Below are positions 1 through 12,746 of a DNA stretch of 64,000 nt, piece after piece (position 1 is the stretch's first letter; every line of letters begins with the position of its first letter). The notes under the pieces are model-generated. The model was given only the letters and a program-made list of their open reading frames with translations, was not told where the DNA came from and ran no database searches. The stretch is from assembly GCF_014529535.1 (NCBI RefSeq), contig NW_023504022.1, forward strand, positions 5,073,132 to 5,137,131, written 5' to 3'. The translations under genes were made by a program, and so were the position numbers. The DNA is from Bradysia coprophila. Lineage: Eukaryota; Arthropoda; Insecta; Diptera; Sciaridae.

Positions 1-854
1 TTTCTAAGACCCATTTAAATAGCAGGTAAGTGTTAAGAGTTAATGTCATAGTCGAGGTCGCCATTTTATGACTACGTGCCCTACGTAAATTGCGAACATT
101 AATCGTTACACAGTTCATGGTGCATGGTGGTCCTTATTGAAAGAGCATGTGATCGAAGGTGGGCATTTTAATGGTGTGACATTGAGACTTAAAACTGAAT
201 TTGAATTCGTCAAAGGCGTACTCATATCGGTCTGAGAGATAAAATTTATCGGATCCGACCTTAGTCAATACAAACTTCAGTGGAGAGACAACATCAAATG
301 CTACGGCGTGGAAGTTATTCTAAGAATCTAATTTTCCCTTTAAAGACTCTTTTTCCTTCAACGAAACCTTGACTTTCCATTTTTTCATTACATGGATCAG
401 ACTGTTGATTTACCTTTGATTTCTAGCTTGAGCTTATAGAAAAATGTTTGAAATGAATGCAGGACTAGATTTTGTATCCAACACTGACTAAATTTATAAT
501 AAGCAGAACAAGTCATAGATTTGATGCTCCCACCGAGATATGTTCGCGGTTTCTAAAAGGTGATTAAATTAGTAAGGTAACTGGATCATTTTTTTATATT
601 CTACAGAAATTTGGCTATGAAATACTGACATTGACAGAGCTGATAAAACTCCATCAGTCACTTATTCCTCAACTTTTTTTGTTGAAAAAATACATTGATT
701 TTTTATTAATGGAACATTAAATTCACTAAAACAACATCAAAGTCTCGCCATCTAACGATTAGGTTAGGTTAGGTTTCGATAGCATAGGTTTCAAACCGTT
801 CTTGCATCTTATTCAAAGACATTTTTCTCATATAAACTATATATAACATATAAA
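1..854. other. AT-rich non-coding DNA
   Basis: No open frame here resembles a protein and no RNA gene is recognisable. The only pattern is three TTAGG-like units around 757-776, too short to be a telomeric tract. Confidence 0.6.
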
Positions 855-920
855 GTAATTTGATATCTCGTATCCAGCCCGAGGTACTTTTACTCATCGT
901 GATACGAGATATCAAATTAT
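855..920. repeat. Short palindromic element (MITE-like)
   Basis: Two perfect 18-bp inverted arms, 857-874 and 901-918, contain the core TATCTCGTATC and flank a 26-bp spacer. A related but looser palindrome lies at 4075-4152. Two copies with the same arm motif suggest a small dispersed foldback element rather than a chance hairpin. No coding capacity. Confidence 0.7.
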
Positions 921-2484
921 TTCACGTGTAAAGTATAACGTTTTACTTTAAGAGCGAGGGAAAAGGTTTTCACTAGTGAGGGAATAGCCACTTCACCTCA
1001 CTAGTGAAGTAAATTTATTTTATCTATCTAGAACGATAATCTCGAGCTTATCTCCCTAGGGAGTTTTTACTTATCTCGATATATCTGTATATACGCCTTT
1101 GGCTCTGGCAATAATGTCCTACACGTCAAAATAACAATCTTGGCAACAGGTACATAATATATATTACGTGCTACACGCGTCGAAAACCGTACTTTTCATG
1201 TTTCAAGCACTACTTTCGACGTTTTCAGCATGTAAAATCCATTACATAATTCGGGTAATAATGAAAAGTCTCGTTTTAGTGTGTTTATTGGCCTCGGCTT
1301 CGCCCTCGGATCATCAAAATTCACACGAAAACTCTACTTTTCATCTTTTTATCCCTAGTCATGTACAAGACAATTTTATTATTTCAGGAGTTTTGCTTCA
1401 ATTTTGTAGAACAGAAATAGAACAGCAACTGAAACGAAAATCAGAAATGATAACCAGCTAAGATACCTTAATGATCGGAAGGTTTTAGTTAGTTTAGGAT
1501 TTGGTCAACACTCAAATTTAAGATGATTTTTTTAAACAAAATTAATTGCAATTTGCCCCTATAGTAACAATTAAGGTTGGGTTAAGTGGGCTGATATGAG
1601 TCAATTTCGTCCTTACTTTTGGGGGAAGAATCTGTTGTTTTAGATTGTCTGGATATAAATAAGTAAAAAATCTTCCTTGAACATTTTCCTAAGACTTTTT
1701 CCGAGAAAAAAATTTCGCAGACACAGTTCTCTTATTTACCACTCTGGTTATTTTCTGTTTTCATTTTCGATTTTCCGATAATTTCAGATAAATATTTATT
1801 TTCAACTTTGTGTGAATTGCAGAATGTGTTACGAAACATACCGATATAGAACTAAGATTCGCGATGAGTTTGCTTACCGAAAACAAACTCCTCTTGATTG
1901 AATCATCATTCTTAATTGCCGAGTAACACACCGCCTTAGAAGTTTTTATTTTTTGCAATACGGATGTCAAGAGCATAATTTTAAATATTTCTATCGTACC
2001 ACTGCTTCTCATGAACAATAACATTTTGGTAGAAATAGAAATTTCAATTAAAAATAACGAGTGAGATGAATTTATTGCCAAATCTACTAAAATAAATTGA
2101 TGATTTCACCGAACAATTAAACATTTCTGAGTCGAAAGCCATTGTTTTTGAAAAGTTAAATGGTTTTGTAATCAATTAATGATCATGACTAATAACGTCA
2201 CTTAAAATTTTGAAATTTATTACAAATGTTTGTACGTCCAAGGTTGTCTACGCTGCCTACAAACAAACTGTTGACATGTGATTGACTAAAACTATAGGGT
2301 GTGATGAGCGCTATATGGCTTTGCTCGAACTGACTAGAATCTATTAGGGAGAATCTAAGACTAATTCTGCCCTACAATGTTGTAATTTTTCGTCAATTTT
2401 CTACCCAATTTTGTATGCATTTTACAAAACGTTTTATGAAAAGACAAACCAGATTTTCAGTCTTGAATGCTTTTTAACCGTTTC
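921..2484. other. Non-coding DNA, nothing recognised
   Basis: A 97-codon plus-strand frame (1168-1461) and a 106-codon minus-strand frame (1761-2081) exist. Both have low-complexity, AT-driven composition and no recognisable domain. I see no gene. Confidence 0.5.
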
Positions 2485-2532
2485 AGTAAACCTTTTCAGT
2501 AAACCTTTTCAGTAAACCTTTTCAGTAACCAT
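2485..2532 (+). repeat. Short tandem repeat, ~14-bp unit
   Basis: About three and a half direct copies of a unit read as CCTTTTCAGTAAA, nearly identical to one another. Confidence 0.85.
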
Positions 2533-2534
2533 TT

Positions 2535-2745
2535 TTAGCATTCTTTAAGCAGCATAGGTATCACCATTTATTATTAATAAATCTCTTACTTCTTTGGTTT
2601 CAAGTATCGCTTACTGTTGCAGTATATGGTAATCTTTTACTTCGTTAGTTAAACTATTGTTTTTGCTATATAAGAGAACCCTGAACAATGTAAATCGCTT
2701 ATTTTCGTTTTTGTTGTTAGCAGATGACTAACTAGCCGTATCAAT
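2535..2745 (+). mobile_element. Divergent copy of the TATA-bearing repeat family
   Basis: It aligns by eye with the elements at 4657-4861 and 12537-12746. Shared points are a GCTATATAAGAG segment, a T-rich stretch like TTTTGTTGTTAGC, a TGACTA motif and a terminal AGCCGTAT. The left end is not clear, so this is an old or truncated copy. Confidence 0.45.
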
Positions 2746-2788
2746 GAAATACAGGGTTTTTCTTCCCTTTATTTTTGCTTAAGGCTAA

Positions 2789-3083
2789 TACACAGTTGGT
2801 GAAAAATCAATGCAAAATGCATGAAAAATGATGTTCGTACCACAAGTTAAAAATATGTTTAATCACAGTCCAAAGTTGACAATTCAAATTTTATTAGGAC
2901 CCAAACTCAGCGCTATTGGCAATTATTTTCGCCAAAGGTACCAATATCGCATAAATTGTATTCCAATAAAATGTAAATTATTAACTTCGGACTGTGATTA
3001 AACACATTTCTCACGCATTTAGCAACTTGTGGACCGCACATCATTTTTCATGAAGTTTTCATGGATTTTTCACGAACTGTGTA
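2789..3083. mobile_element. Non-autonomous inverted-repeat element (MITE), ~295 bp
   Basis: The two ends are imperfect inverted repeats of about 90-100 bp. The left arm starts TACACAGTTGGTGAAAAATC and the right arm ends GATTTTTCACGAACTGTGTA. Inner motifs CCACAAGTT and TTTAATCACAGTCC also recur inverted. There is no transposase. The superfamily cannot be assigned because I see no certain target-site duplication. Confidence 0.75.
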
Positions 3084-4074
3084 CTCATCTTTAAGATTGC
3101 ATGCACAAATTTTCCTGATTTTCAGTCGTTTAATTCAATTTAATGTAAGACCGAGGTGCGTTCCCCATTGATCGTGCTACGCGTCTCGCACTTGATATTC
3201 TCTTGTTGCGTTGGCCGAATTAGCCCGAATCGATCGCGTCGTTGTCGCATTTGGCCAACTCAACTGTGTTTTGGTCTTCCCCTTTGACACACCTGGGGTA
3301 TGTCTATATCAAAAGGGTTTTTCTTGGAACATAACTTTTATCTTGAGAATGGATTTTAGCGAACCAGTCGCTTCTCTCATTTCTGACTTTGTCGACGATG
3401 GTTACAAATATGTGCGAAGTGCCGGGAATACGTTCGCTCTTGATTTTTTACTCATTCGAAAAAGAATAATGGAATCTTAAAATTGGGAGCTCCTTTTATA
3501 AGTGTACGATAAATGTCCATGGAAATGTATCTCCTCTAGTTTCATCTACAATTGATTCTAATTTCCTTCTTTAAGGTTGAGTAAGAATGAAGTAAAGCAA
3601 ATAAACAATAATTAATTTAATTCAGCCTAAAGGTTGGTGAAACGTAGTGGATTATTGGATTATTGGATTTTAATTTTTCAAATCAGATTTACGTGACAAC
3701 TACCCTTCCTTTGCCTGTCCATCAGCACAAATTTGTTTACAGTCTCTACTTTGCGTGCCATGTTAAATAATAATGCAGAACCCCCACTTAAAATAAAAAT
3801 TTATTTGAAACGAAAAATTCTTTTACCTTACGTTTGAGGTAATTATAGCCATTCCGCCCTTTGGGAAGACACGGAAAATAATTTTCATGCTTCGGGCCAA
3901 AAATGAGGGCAATTTTCGATTTTTTCTCGAGTTTTCGGCCCTTTGCATGAAAACTCACATGTGCACCTGATTGGGACGGTTGATTTAAGGCACTTTCGCT
4001 TGTAGACCTCACTTCGTTCGGCCGCGAAATTGCCTAAAATCAATCGTCCAAAACAGGTACACAAATGACTATTG
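3084..4074. other. Non-coding DNA with a GC-richer patch
   Basis: Positions 3150-3300 are less AT-rich than their surroundings and stay partly open in two plus-strand frames, including 89 codons from a TTG at 3211 to 3480. I recognise no protein. It may be decayed coding sequence of an old element or a chance frame. Confidence 0.3.
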
Positions 4075-4152
4075 TTATCTCGTATCACGATGAGAAGAAG
4101 TATCTCGAAGCCCTCAGATAATTTTACCCATCTGAATACGAGATAGCAAATT
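4075..4152. repeat. Palindromic element related to 855-920
   Basis: The left arm contains TTATCTCGTAT and the right arm ATACGAGATAGCAA, about 50 bp apart. It is the same arm motif as the element at 855-920 but with weaker pairing, so a second diverged member of one family. Confidence 0.55.
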
Positions 4153-4656
4153 ACTTTCCTTGTGTAGTAACCTACTATTTTTACATTGCAAGCGCAGGAT
4201 AGCCTATATAAAATTTTGCTAAAAGTTTGAAATTGTTTTACTTTTCCTTACTCTGAAGAAAACCTTATAAGTGAAGGAAATCATATGCAACTCTGCGTAG
4301 ATATATTGAGACAATTGGAGAGAGTTTATCAACCATTTGATAATGGTAAATTGGTTGAGAATATTGGTAAAAGAAAATTATATTGGTAAAACGGTAAAAA
4401 ATCCATCGATAAAAATTTACCGTTATTTTTTTGAGCACCGCTGTTATTGAGTTAGACAACGGAAATACATATCGTTAAGGTTTATGAGCAACAGATTTAT
4501 ACTCTTCACGAGCAAAAATTTAAACAGAAAATAGACAAATTTGACAGTTATCTTTGCGAATGATTGAACATTTATTTTTCAAGAGCGCGTGAGACAAAAA
4601 AAATGAGGTATCACTGTTTCAAGGACAAGAAAAGTCGAATTCAACATAACGTCCTT

Positions 4657-4861
4657 AACCTGTTGCAGACGGCAAGCTTATGACCAGTTTTGTTATCGGG
4701 TTTATTACTTCCATCGATCAAAGTATTTTTGATCTGTTGATTTCAAATCTTGTACTTCAATTTTTTTAACATGAATTTTACTATTATAAAGGACCATATT
4801 AACCAGAGCTTGTCATTATTTTTGTCGTTGTTATCGATAACAGGTGATGGTGTGACAGGTT
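4657..4861 (+). mobile_element. TATA-bearing ~205-bp element
   Basis: The ends are AACCTGTTGCAGACGGC and TGTGACAGGTT, which can be read as short terminal inverted repeats (AACCTGT/ACAGGTT). Inside are TATAAAGGACC, then CAGAGCTTGTCATT, then a conserved GTTATCGATAACAG palindrome. Other members: 12537-12746, 15274-15434, 2535-2745, 17255-17400 (minus), and one per array unit in minus orientation. The alternative reading is a solo LTR of a tiny retrotransposon (TG...CA ends, internal promoter), but I see no direct target duplication. Confidence 0.7.
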
Positions 4862-7800
4862 GAATTTACAACTGGTTTTAGAGAATTAGGTCTGACGCTC
4901 ACCTTGACTCTTAAATAAATTTACCTAAAACTTAAACACAAATTGGTAAAGTAAACGGGCGAGACTACAAGATTACACCGAAGTACCAACTATTTTACGT
5001 TTTATTTGTGTTCTACACAAATTTTATAAGAAAATAAACTGTAACAACTTTTGTAAATAAAAAAACGGAAATTGTGATACTAAAACCGAAATAAAATTGA
5101 ACAGTCGTAAAGGAAGTGAAATAATTGGTAAAAAGAATGTAATCGACGATCGTTTCTATTCATCTCAGAATTTATTCTTTAAGTTATCAATTTGGGTATT
5201 TTTAATTGCAATGTTAGCTATAACCGACTACATTTCCAATCTACAGTTTAACGATAGTTTATTTATTGAAACTATTCGGCCAAAGTAAATAAAACGTCTG
5301 GTGATCCAGATTTGGAAACTTGCGTAAAGCCACAATATGAATTTGCCGATTGTTCATTGTTGTATAATTGGAATATTCGATTTTAAATGATGCACAAAAT
5401 AAACACTGATATCCATTTTACTGCTGACAAGGTGGTTATTATGTTAGAAATCTTTGTTGCATTTTTTTGTTTGCAGATTTGAATCTGCAACTAATTTAAC
5501 TAAAACTCATGCAATGATACACATAAGTATGTGTCTGTCTATGCATACAATACGCAAAATTATGTAAATATGATTCCAGAGAGGAATGTATTTTCTGAAA
5601 GATGTTGAGACTTTGTGGAAAAAATGGATTGGATGTATGGGCTGAGCCTTATTGATTTTTACAAATTAGGAAATAAATGAATAAAGAGAGAAAAGTAGCC
5701 ACCTATCTGATCTACTCTGACCAAAGTGTTCTTCAATTTGAACAAATGAGACTCGCGCAACCCTAGATCTATTTTTACGACTTCTTTTCTACCACAAGGC
5801 TTTACTAAAGCTTGTTAAGGTCTTTCAGAAGCTACATTATCCTCAAGTTAGTTACAACTGTTTTGGTATTGCAATAAGTTGGAATAAACCTTTCACAGGC
5901 GGCAATATTATGGAAACTATTTCGATCAACGCTTGAAAGCACTTGCAATTATTATGGACACTTGCAACTACTATTCAGATATATTCAGATGCGTTAAGAG
6001 TAGAAATAAAAGTCGAATTGTGATTGATATGGTCGTGTATAGTAAAGACTAACGGAATGTTAAAAGAAATGAAGTACAAGACTTTGTATGAAACACTGAA
6101 TTTAGACACTATTAAATAAGATTGAAGTTCTAATGGCAAACTGTCAATATTAACCTTTAAGTGTTCACCATATGTTCATGTATAACTCATATTTCAGATA
6201 TGTTTAGCATCATTGCAAAATCCGCTAAATGTGATTGTGATTGTGCTTGTTTCTTATTCTTAAAATCATTTCGAAATTCGTCTAAGCTCACATAATTTTC
6301 ACTAATTTTCACTTTTTCTTGGACGAGAGAGAGATAGCATTTTTACTAAAACTTTCGTTTATTTCGCACTGGAGAAAAGTGTCGACGGACGCTTCATAAA
6401 AATTTAAAATATTGTCTACACAGTGGGAAAGCTCAGAATTCGTTTTATTCGGAGTGCGTTGTCTGTCTTATTTCAGACGAACATGCATCGAGGACACGTG
6501 TTGTCACAGTTACACTTACTTAATGCCTTTTTTGAAATTCTTTCCAATTTTTAACCAATAATTAACGAGTAAAAAACTTCAAACTAAAGATTTATTAGAT
6601 CACGTAATTGCACATGTAACGCCGATTTTATAGTCCCAACACATGGAATTTATTTATAATTAATCCGTGAAATGTGTACCGATGACCTAAAATAACATTT
6701 ACATCAGACCTATAAACATGGTCACACTCACTGACAAAACGCACATTAAAAGTGCCGTTCAGAACTTGGAAGTCAAATGACATGTTTCATGTTTGTCGCG
6801 AATAATAATTCGTTAAATTTCACATCTTTTAAATTTAGCGATCATCCGGTTGAAAATTCACATGACCGAAACGTAAACCGAAAGAAAAAGAAGCAAATGA
6901 ATCAACGACTTGATATATGTGCAAAATCACGAGCGGAAATTATGCTTAAAACATTTACGATGTAAATTATTTTCGGTTCGATCAATTTCGATCCAATAAA
7001 TATCCGCATGAGTCTGTTATTCAATAAACCACCGTTGGCTGAGTATTGGGCACTGGTTGAATTTCGAGAATTTATTTTTCTTGAATAAAAAAAGTTTTTT
7101 AATCCAAACGTTTAACCCTAGAATAATAGACAAAATGAAAGAATTTCCTCTCTTGACAATCTGAATTTATTGCTTTTAAGTTGGGCTAGGTCATGGTTAT
7201 ATACCCATATTTTCTTGGTAAATTTAAAAAACTTCAATTGATATCGTCATGTAACGATGAAATCTGTTCCTTTCATAATTCAAATCGATCAATGCTTGAT
7301 ACAAAATCTACTACTTCTTTAGCTCTAACACAAATTTTGCTATTATTTATCTTCGTCCTATACTTTTCTCGTTACCGACACATGTCTGTTCTCGACAGTA
7401 TATATTAATACGGTTTGGTACGATGCGACAGGTAGACTGTATCGGTCGCAGTACATAGGGCATTATTGTTGAAAATTACTGATAGTGTTGGAAAAATAGG
7501 AGAAACAGACATGATTTCTTATGACTGAGTTTAGGCTTTTTTAATGTTTGTATGTCTTGTTTGAAGTAGAAATTATTTTTGAATGATTTGAATGGAAACT
7601 AAGGGTCGTTGACCGTAACACTTTCACTTATTTTTTAAAATTAGATTTCCGTTAATTGTTTGTAGACGTTTCTATGAATTGTTCATTTTAAGCAGAGTCA
7701 ATGTGCTGAACTATTTCCAATTGTCGCTATATTCTGTGGTCTTATGGTCTGTATTATAATGTCTCAACTCAATCCATCATCGTTTGCCAGCTGGGCTCGC

Positions 7801-10800
7801 ATTTCTGGTTTAAACACAATCATTCATGATTTGTCGACAAACTGAATGTGAAAGTTTCGAGAAACGGACATATTTTTGAAGCGCCACATATACATCATAT
7901 CATTACCCCGTCCGTTTCGAAAATTATGACAAAGTGTATTTATAGGATGGCTCCCATTTCCAAGGTGCTACTGCTGTGTGTATTTATGCAAAAGAGAGCT
8001 CACAGATATAGAAAAGCCGTAGTAATAAAAAACAAAATTGTGAAGCAAAAGAATTTTCTTCTTTTTTTTCTGTTTTCTGTTATGTAAACAAAATGTTATA
8101 TTTTTGGATTGAATTTGGACAACACCAGAAATTTAATTATTCTAAAGCGAAAAAAATATTAAAAACGTTCAGGCGAAAAATTGAATTGGCTGAACGCGTT
8201 CGGTTTGGAAGGCAAATGACTTTGAGAATTTTTCTTGTGTAGAAAAGTGCAAAATGAATCGAATAAACATCTCGATTATTATTCAACAGTAAAACAGAAA
8301 AGAAGAAGAAACGAGAAGGAAAATTTTTCTATTTATTTGTTAAATACACACATAATGAAGAGGAGAGAATGGAACGCTAAGTTTATTCATAGCTGATGTG
8401 GTCAAGTATCGATGAGAGATTAGTATCACATAAATATGCACAAAGTGTGGGCAGGGATTTGTGTTAATGGAGGACATTCCATTTTGTCTCTATTTTCGCG
8501 TTGGTGTTTAGACATCCTATTCGATTTTAATGTTCCTCACAAAAATCTCTATTTTTAAAAAAATATTTTTTTTTGCATCGATTAAGATGTAGTATCAATG
8601 CTGTGATTCGGGTAACCTTGGAACCAACTTATTTTTTTTTACATTTTTGAAAAATTGATTTTTTAGAAATTCTGACAATTTACGTTTTTATTAGATTCAA
8701 CGAAGTTAACGTTTCAAAGACGACAAGCATTTAATCAGAGTCTAATTAAGATGAGTCTGTCACGACTTTTTATTTCAGTGGCTTTAACAGATTGATGAAC
8801 AGATTGATGAACAGATTGAATCTATTACTTCATTAGTTTTAATTGTTGTTTTGTTACATTAAGATTTTTGTACATGAAAAAGAGGTCAGAATTGTTTCTC
8901 AATTTTCCGTTAAAGCGCCGGTTAATCGTGCTCTTACAATTCATTACCAGGGAAAATGATTAAGAAGTTAGGACAGATTTATGATCTACAGACGAAAAAA
9001 CTGTCTCCTCAGATTGTCGGTTGAAATATATTTTCGGAATAAACTTCTTCTTAAACTTAGTATGAGGTGATGATACTGTCTGTGCCCTCCCACATGCTGA
9101 AAGACTTTATTTTGTGTTTTTACTTGAAAGTATCCAAGTCAAATGAAATTGTTAAACCTGAACGCATCCCATCCGATCATTTAACCCCTCTGCAGATTCT
9201 CTAGTAATTATGTAATTGACTACTTTTTACATCGATTTTTGTTGCACAAAAAAATCAATTTCAGAAAGAAGAAACATTTGCATGCATCGTGCGTTTCGAC
9301 CGGCTTTAATGAAAACATTGATATTCTATTTTAAGTTGAAAATTCGAAAAGTCAATGGGCCAGTTTTGTGTTTCGGATAGAAACGGTTTGTTCTGTTCAA
9401 ATTGAAATTTAAATTGTAAAATTCTCTTCTCTTTCAATCGTACGATGTTGGTAATTATTTGTATGTCAGACAAAATTTTTACTTTCAATTTCAGCAAAAT
9501 TTTCCCCTTTTCGTCAATTCATATACCGAACGTAATATGATGGATATCAGCACTCTACTCTAACAACTCTTATATTTTCAAAGTATTTCGCTTTCAAAAA
9601 CGGCCACAAAATGAATTTTTATAACTAATACAAATATTAAATCCCGTTTCCTGCAGCCCTCATCTAATAACCAGTCCAGAGGGTTAAAAAAAAGTTGTCT
9701 AAAACCATTGTTTGAGTGATTCACTACAATTCCTTCGAAGTAGTGAGTACTGGGTACACATTTCGAATCAAAAACTATACCCAAACCGTAGGTTATTCCA
9801 AATTGTAATCCGTTCATTTGAATTTTTGATGAAGTATTCCTGCGTGACATTTGTACATTTTCTTTAATTTTCGTTTAATTTTTCACTTTTCAATTTTAAC
9901 TTTCATCAGATTTTAATTCCATCACACTTAATCCTTATTTGGATTTTTCATTTGATCTCACTGTACAGTTTTTACTTTTTTTTTCTTTTTTTTTTTCTTT
10001 GCAATTCTCTTTTAAACACTCTACTGTGCATACATATATTCCTTGTGCCAGTAGATGTTGAATATTATATCAATTTCGGTTGTCGACACTCTAACATATT
10101 CACATACAACATGCACATTTTCTCAAAATTAATTTTAAAAAAGAAATGCGCTCTCCAACTACACCAGTCTGTATCCAATTACAATTTAAATTTAAATATT
10201 TATTCGTTGGAAACAATTTTAATTTAAAGAAAAAAATTCTTCGTTTTTTTTGGTTTTTTCTTTCTAAATCTTGCAGCGCATAGAGCTGGCTCCAAAAATA
10301 TATATTCAGTTATGAGGAAATTAATTCTCTTCTCCGAAAAAGAAAAGTTTTTTTAGTGAATTTCGATGAAATTAATTAATTGGAATGTGGAGAGACATTT
10401 CCTTTTCGTAAATCGAGAAACTAATACACGACCCTCATATGCCCCTTTAGCACCCTCAGCAAAATTGGGGTTTTTCACAAAATTCTTTTAGTAATTCACA
10501 CAATAATCCTGGTAATTCAATGGTAACGCACTTAGATATTTTTTTTTGAATTGTTGCGAAATCACGTAATACTCGATAATTTTTTCGGGGTTGTTTCAAG
10601 TCGAGAGAACGGACGAGCAAGAAAAAAAAAAGATTCAAAGAAAATCTTTTTTTTTTGTTTCACTTTTTTTCTTCTTGAACTAGGATTAGATCTACGGTCT
10701 CACTAAATCCCAACACCAAACTTCACTCGCGGCAATACGCGAACTACAACTGATTGCTTTTGGAAAATGTGAATTCTGTCCGAGAAATTCGGCCCGACAA

Positions 10801-12536
10801 AAAAAAATTCAACAACGAACAACCAGTAACGAAAATGTAATTAAAGAAAAGCGCTCTTTCTCGCTGCTTGGAAAATTGGTGTCGTATAAATAATGGCGTG
10901 GATGAGAGAGTAATTTTTCGAAGTGTGCTGTGTGCGTGTATTAGTTTCTGATTTTCATTTCACTTTCGACATCACCGTCGTTTTGCACACTCTTGTTTGC
11001 ACATTATAATGTAACACATTACCTATGCGCTAAGTAGTATGTTTCTCTATACACAATTCACTTATTTAAGAGTAGTATTACCGATACAACTGAATCTATA
11101 TATCGCAGTAGAATTGATTCGACTTTGTCGATGATTTCGATGGTATTCAATTAAGCTTAAAACGTATGGTTAAGTTGAACAAGAAACAAAAATTAGCCAA
11201 AAAAAATTTCTGGAGACTCGGAAAAGGGGTTGTAACACCGATCTGGCACACCCGTTTTATTCGCTTTCGATTTAAGTACTGTTAGTATTCATGAAAAATC
11301 GGCATTTTGGCTCGTATCTTCAAAACAATATTTATTTTTGAATATTATTCATAGCGAAAAATATTTAAAAAGCAGAAAAAATGTCAATGCGGGTAGGATG
11401 TATGTGACGGGAAGCACACATATAACTTGATAACTAACATTCAACGACAAGGCATTCCACGAGACGATAATAAATATTTTTTTTTTCTTCGTTAATTTCG
11501 CAACTTTTGTACGAGCCGGCCTAGAAATGCTTGTATATACCAGTCACATCTCAAATAAATGATGAGCATCGTAAAGATGTGCTGGGTTCCTTACAGTTCA
11601 AAAATTGTCTCTAAAAATAAATGGAAAGCTTCGGACGAAGATAAATTAAATTTTTGCAAGATTGAAGCATTGGTACAACCTCGACGGTACCAAAAATATA
11701 AAAGAGTTATGCATTCCAGCTATCAATACATCGTAATTTTCCATTTTACTGGTCGGTTTTGGTTTCAGTGGGATGCAATAGAAATTTTCGTTTTCGAACA
11801 TTTGTTTATTCGAATTGAATGCCAAAAGCAAATCATAAAAATGATTTAATGGCCTAACGGTGAATTATTATTTATTGTACGATGGTTTTGACATTCACTT
11901 CTAAATGAATGATGTAAGACCTTGGAACGAACAAAATTACAGATCTAATTGAGGTGTGCTCTGAACCAAAAAAAAAAAATCTTAGCAGAAATTAGTGTCG
12001 CGGTTGTTGGGAAGAAAATTTAATTTTGCAACATATTTCTCATAGGTTTTAACGAAGATGAAAAATGGATCATTTCAAATATTTTGGTAGAATGAAGTTT
12101 CGCTTAGACACGACCAATCAATGGAACCGTATCTCGACTAATTTTACTCGATATATTTGTGATCCCTCTGTGTGGCGAAGAGGCTTTGAAAATTACTCTA
12201 TATTCAGGTCGGCCAAAAACGTCACATTCTATCACCAGTTTCCGAAACAGTTTATCTCTCTCTTTTTTTTCCCACTTTTTCGTCCCAGTTCTGTCAATTT
12301 TTGTTTCAATGTGACATTCACATGACAAAATATTCATTTTATCAAGTCTTGTGATCCCTTATGATCCTTATACGTTGTGTACACCTCGCTTCGCTCTGGT
12401 CGGAGACAACGATCATGTCTACGTTTAATTTTTTCTCCTCTGAACACTGAGATGGTTACCATCTACCTCTTCAACTCTCTTATTTAAAGTATCAGACCGT
12501 TCTTGATGTAAAATGTTTGACTCTAGGCGATACTTT
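4862..12536. other. Long AT-rich non-coding stretch
   Basis: No recognisable gene, tRNA or element. The longest frames are 60-96 codons, AT-driven and without domain signatures. A 90-codon minus-strand frame (9578-9850) opens MSRRNTSSK but matches nothing I know. GTATAAATA at about 10886, following a slightly GC-richer patch, could be a TATA box, but no downstream reading frame supports a promoter. A 14-bp duplication (GATTGATGAACA) occurs near 8790. The region could be intronic or intergenic. Confidence 0.5.
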
Positions 12537-12746
12537 AACCTGCCCCAGACGGCAAGCATATTTACAGTTTTACTATTCAAACTATTACTTCATTTGATCG
12601 AAAATTTTCATAGACTGATTTCATAAATCTTTTACTTCATTTGTTGTGAACATGCTTTTTGCTATATAAGACCTCATTAGTCAGAGCTTGTCGTTTATTC
12701 TTGTTGTCGTTGTGGATAACAGATGACAGCCGTCTGTTAACATGTT
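12537..12746 (+). mobile_element. TATA-bearing ~210-bp element, near-complete copy
   Basis: It starts AACCTGCCCCAGACGGC and ends AGCCGTCTGTTAACATGTT, which pair as imperfect terminal inverted repeats around the core CAGACGGC/GCCGTCTG. Internal motifs are GCTATATAAGACC, TCAGAGCTTGTCG and GATAACAGATGAC. This copy shows the inverted-repeat ends of the family best. Confidence 0.7.

Noticed and set aside
757..776. TTAGG-like repeats suggesting a telomeric tract
   Set aside because: Only about three units, and true flies generally lack TTAGG telomeres; such short runs are common by chance.
9578..9850. 90-codon minus-strand frame opening MSRRNTSSK
   Set aside because: No similarity to a family I know and no supporting splice sites or neighbours; could be chance.
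10870..10920. Promoter with TATAAATA box
   Set aside because: No initiator at the right spacing, no downstream reading frame and no splice signals; AT-rich DNA yields such motifs often.
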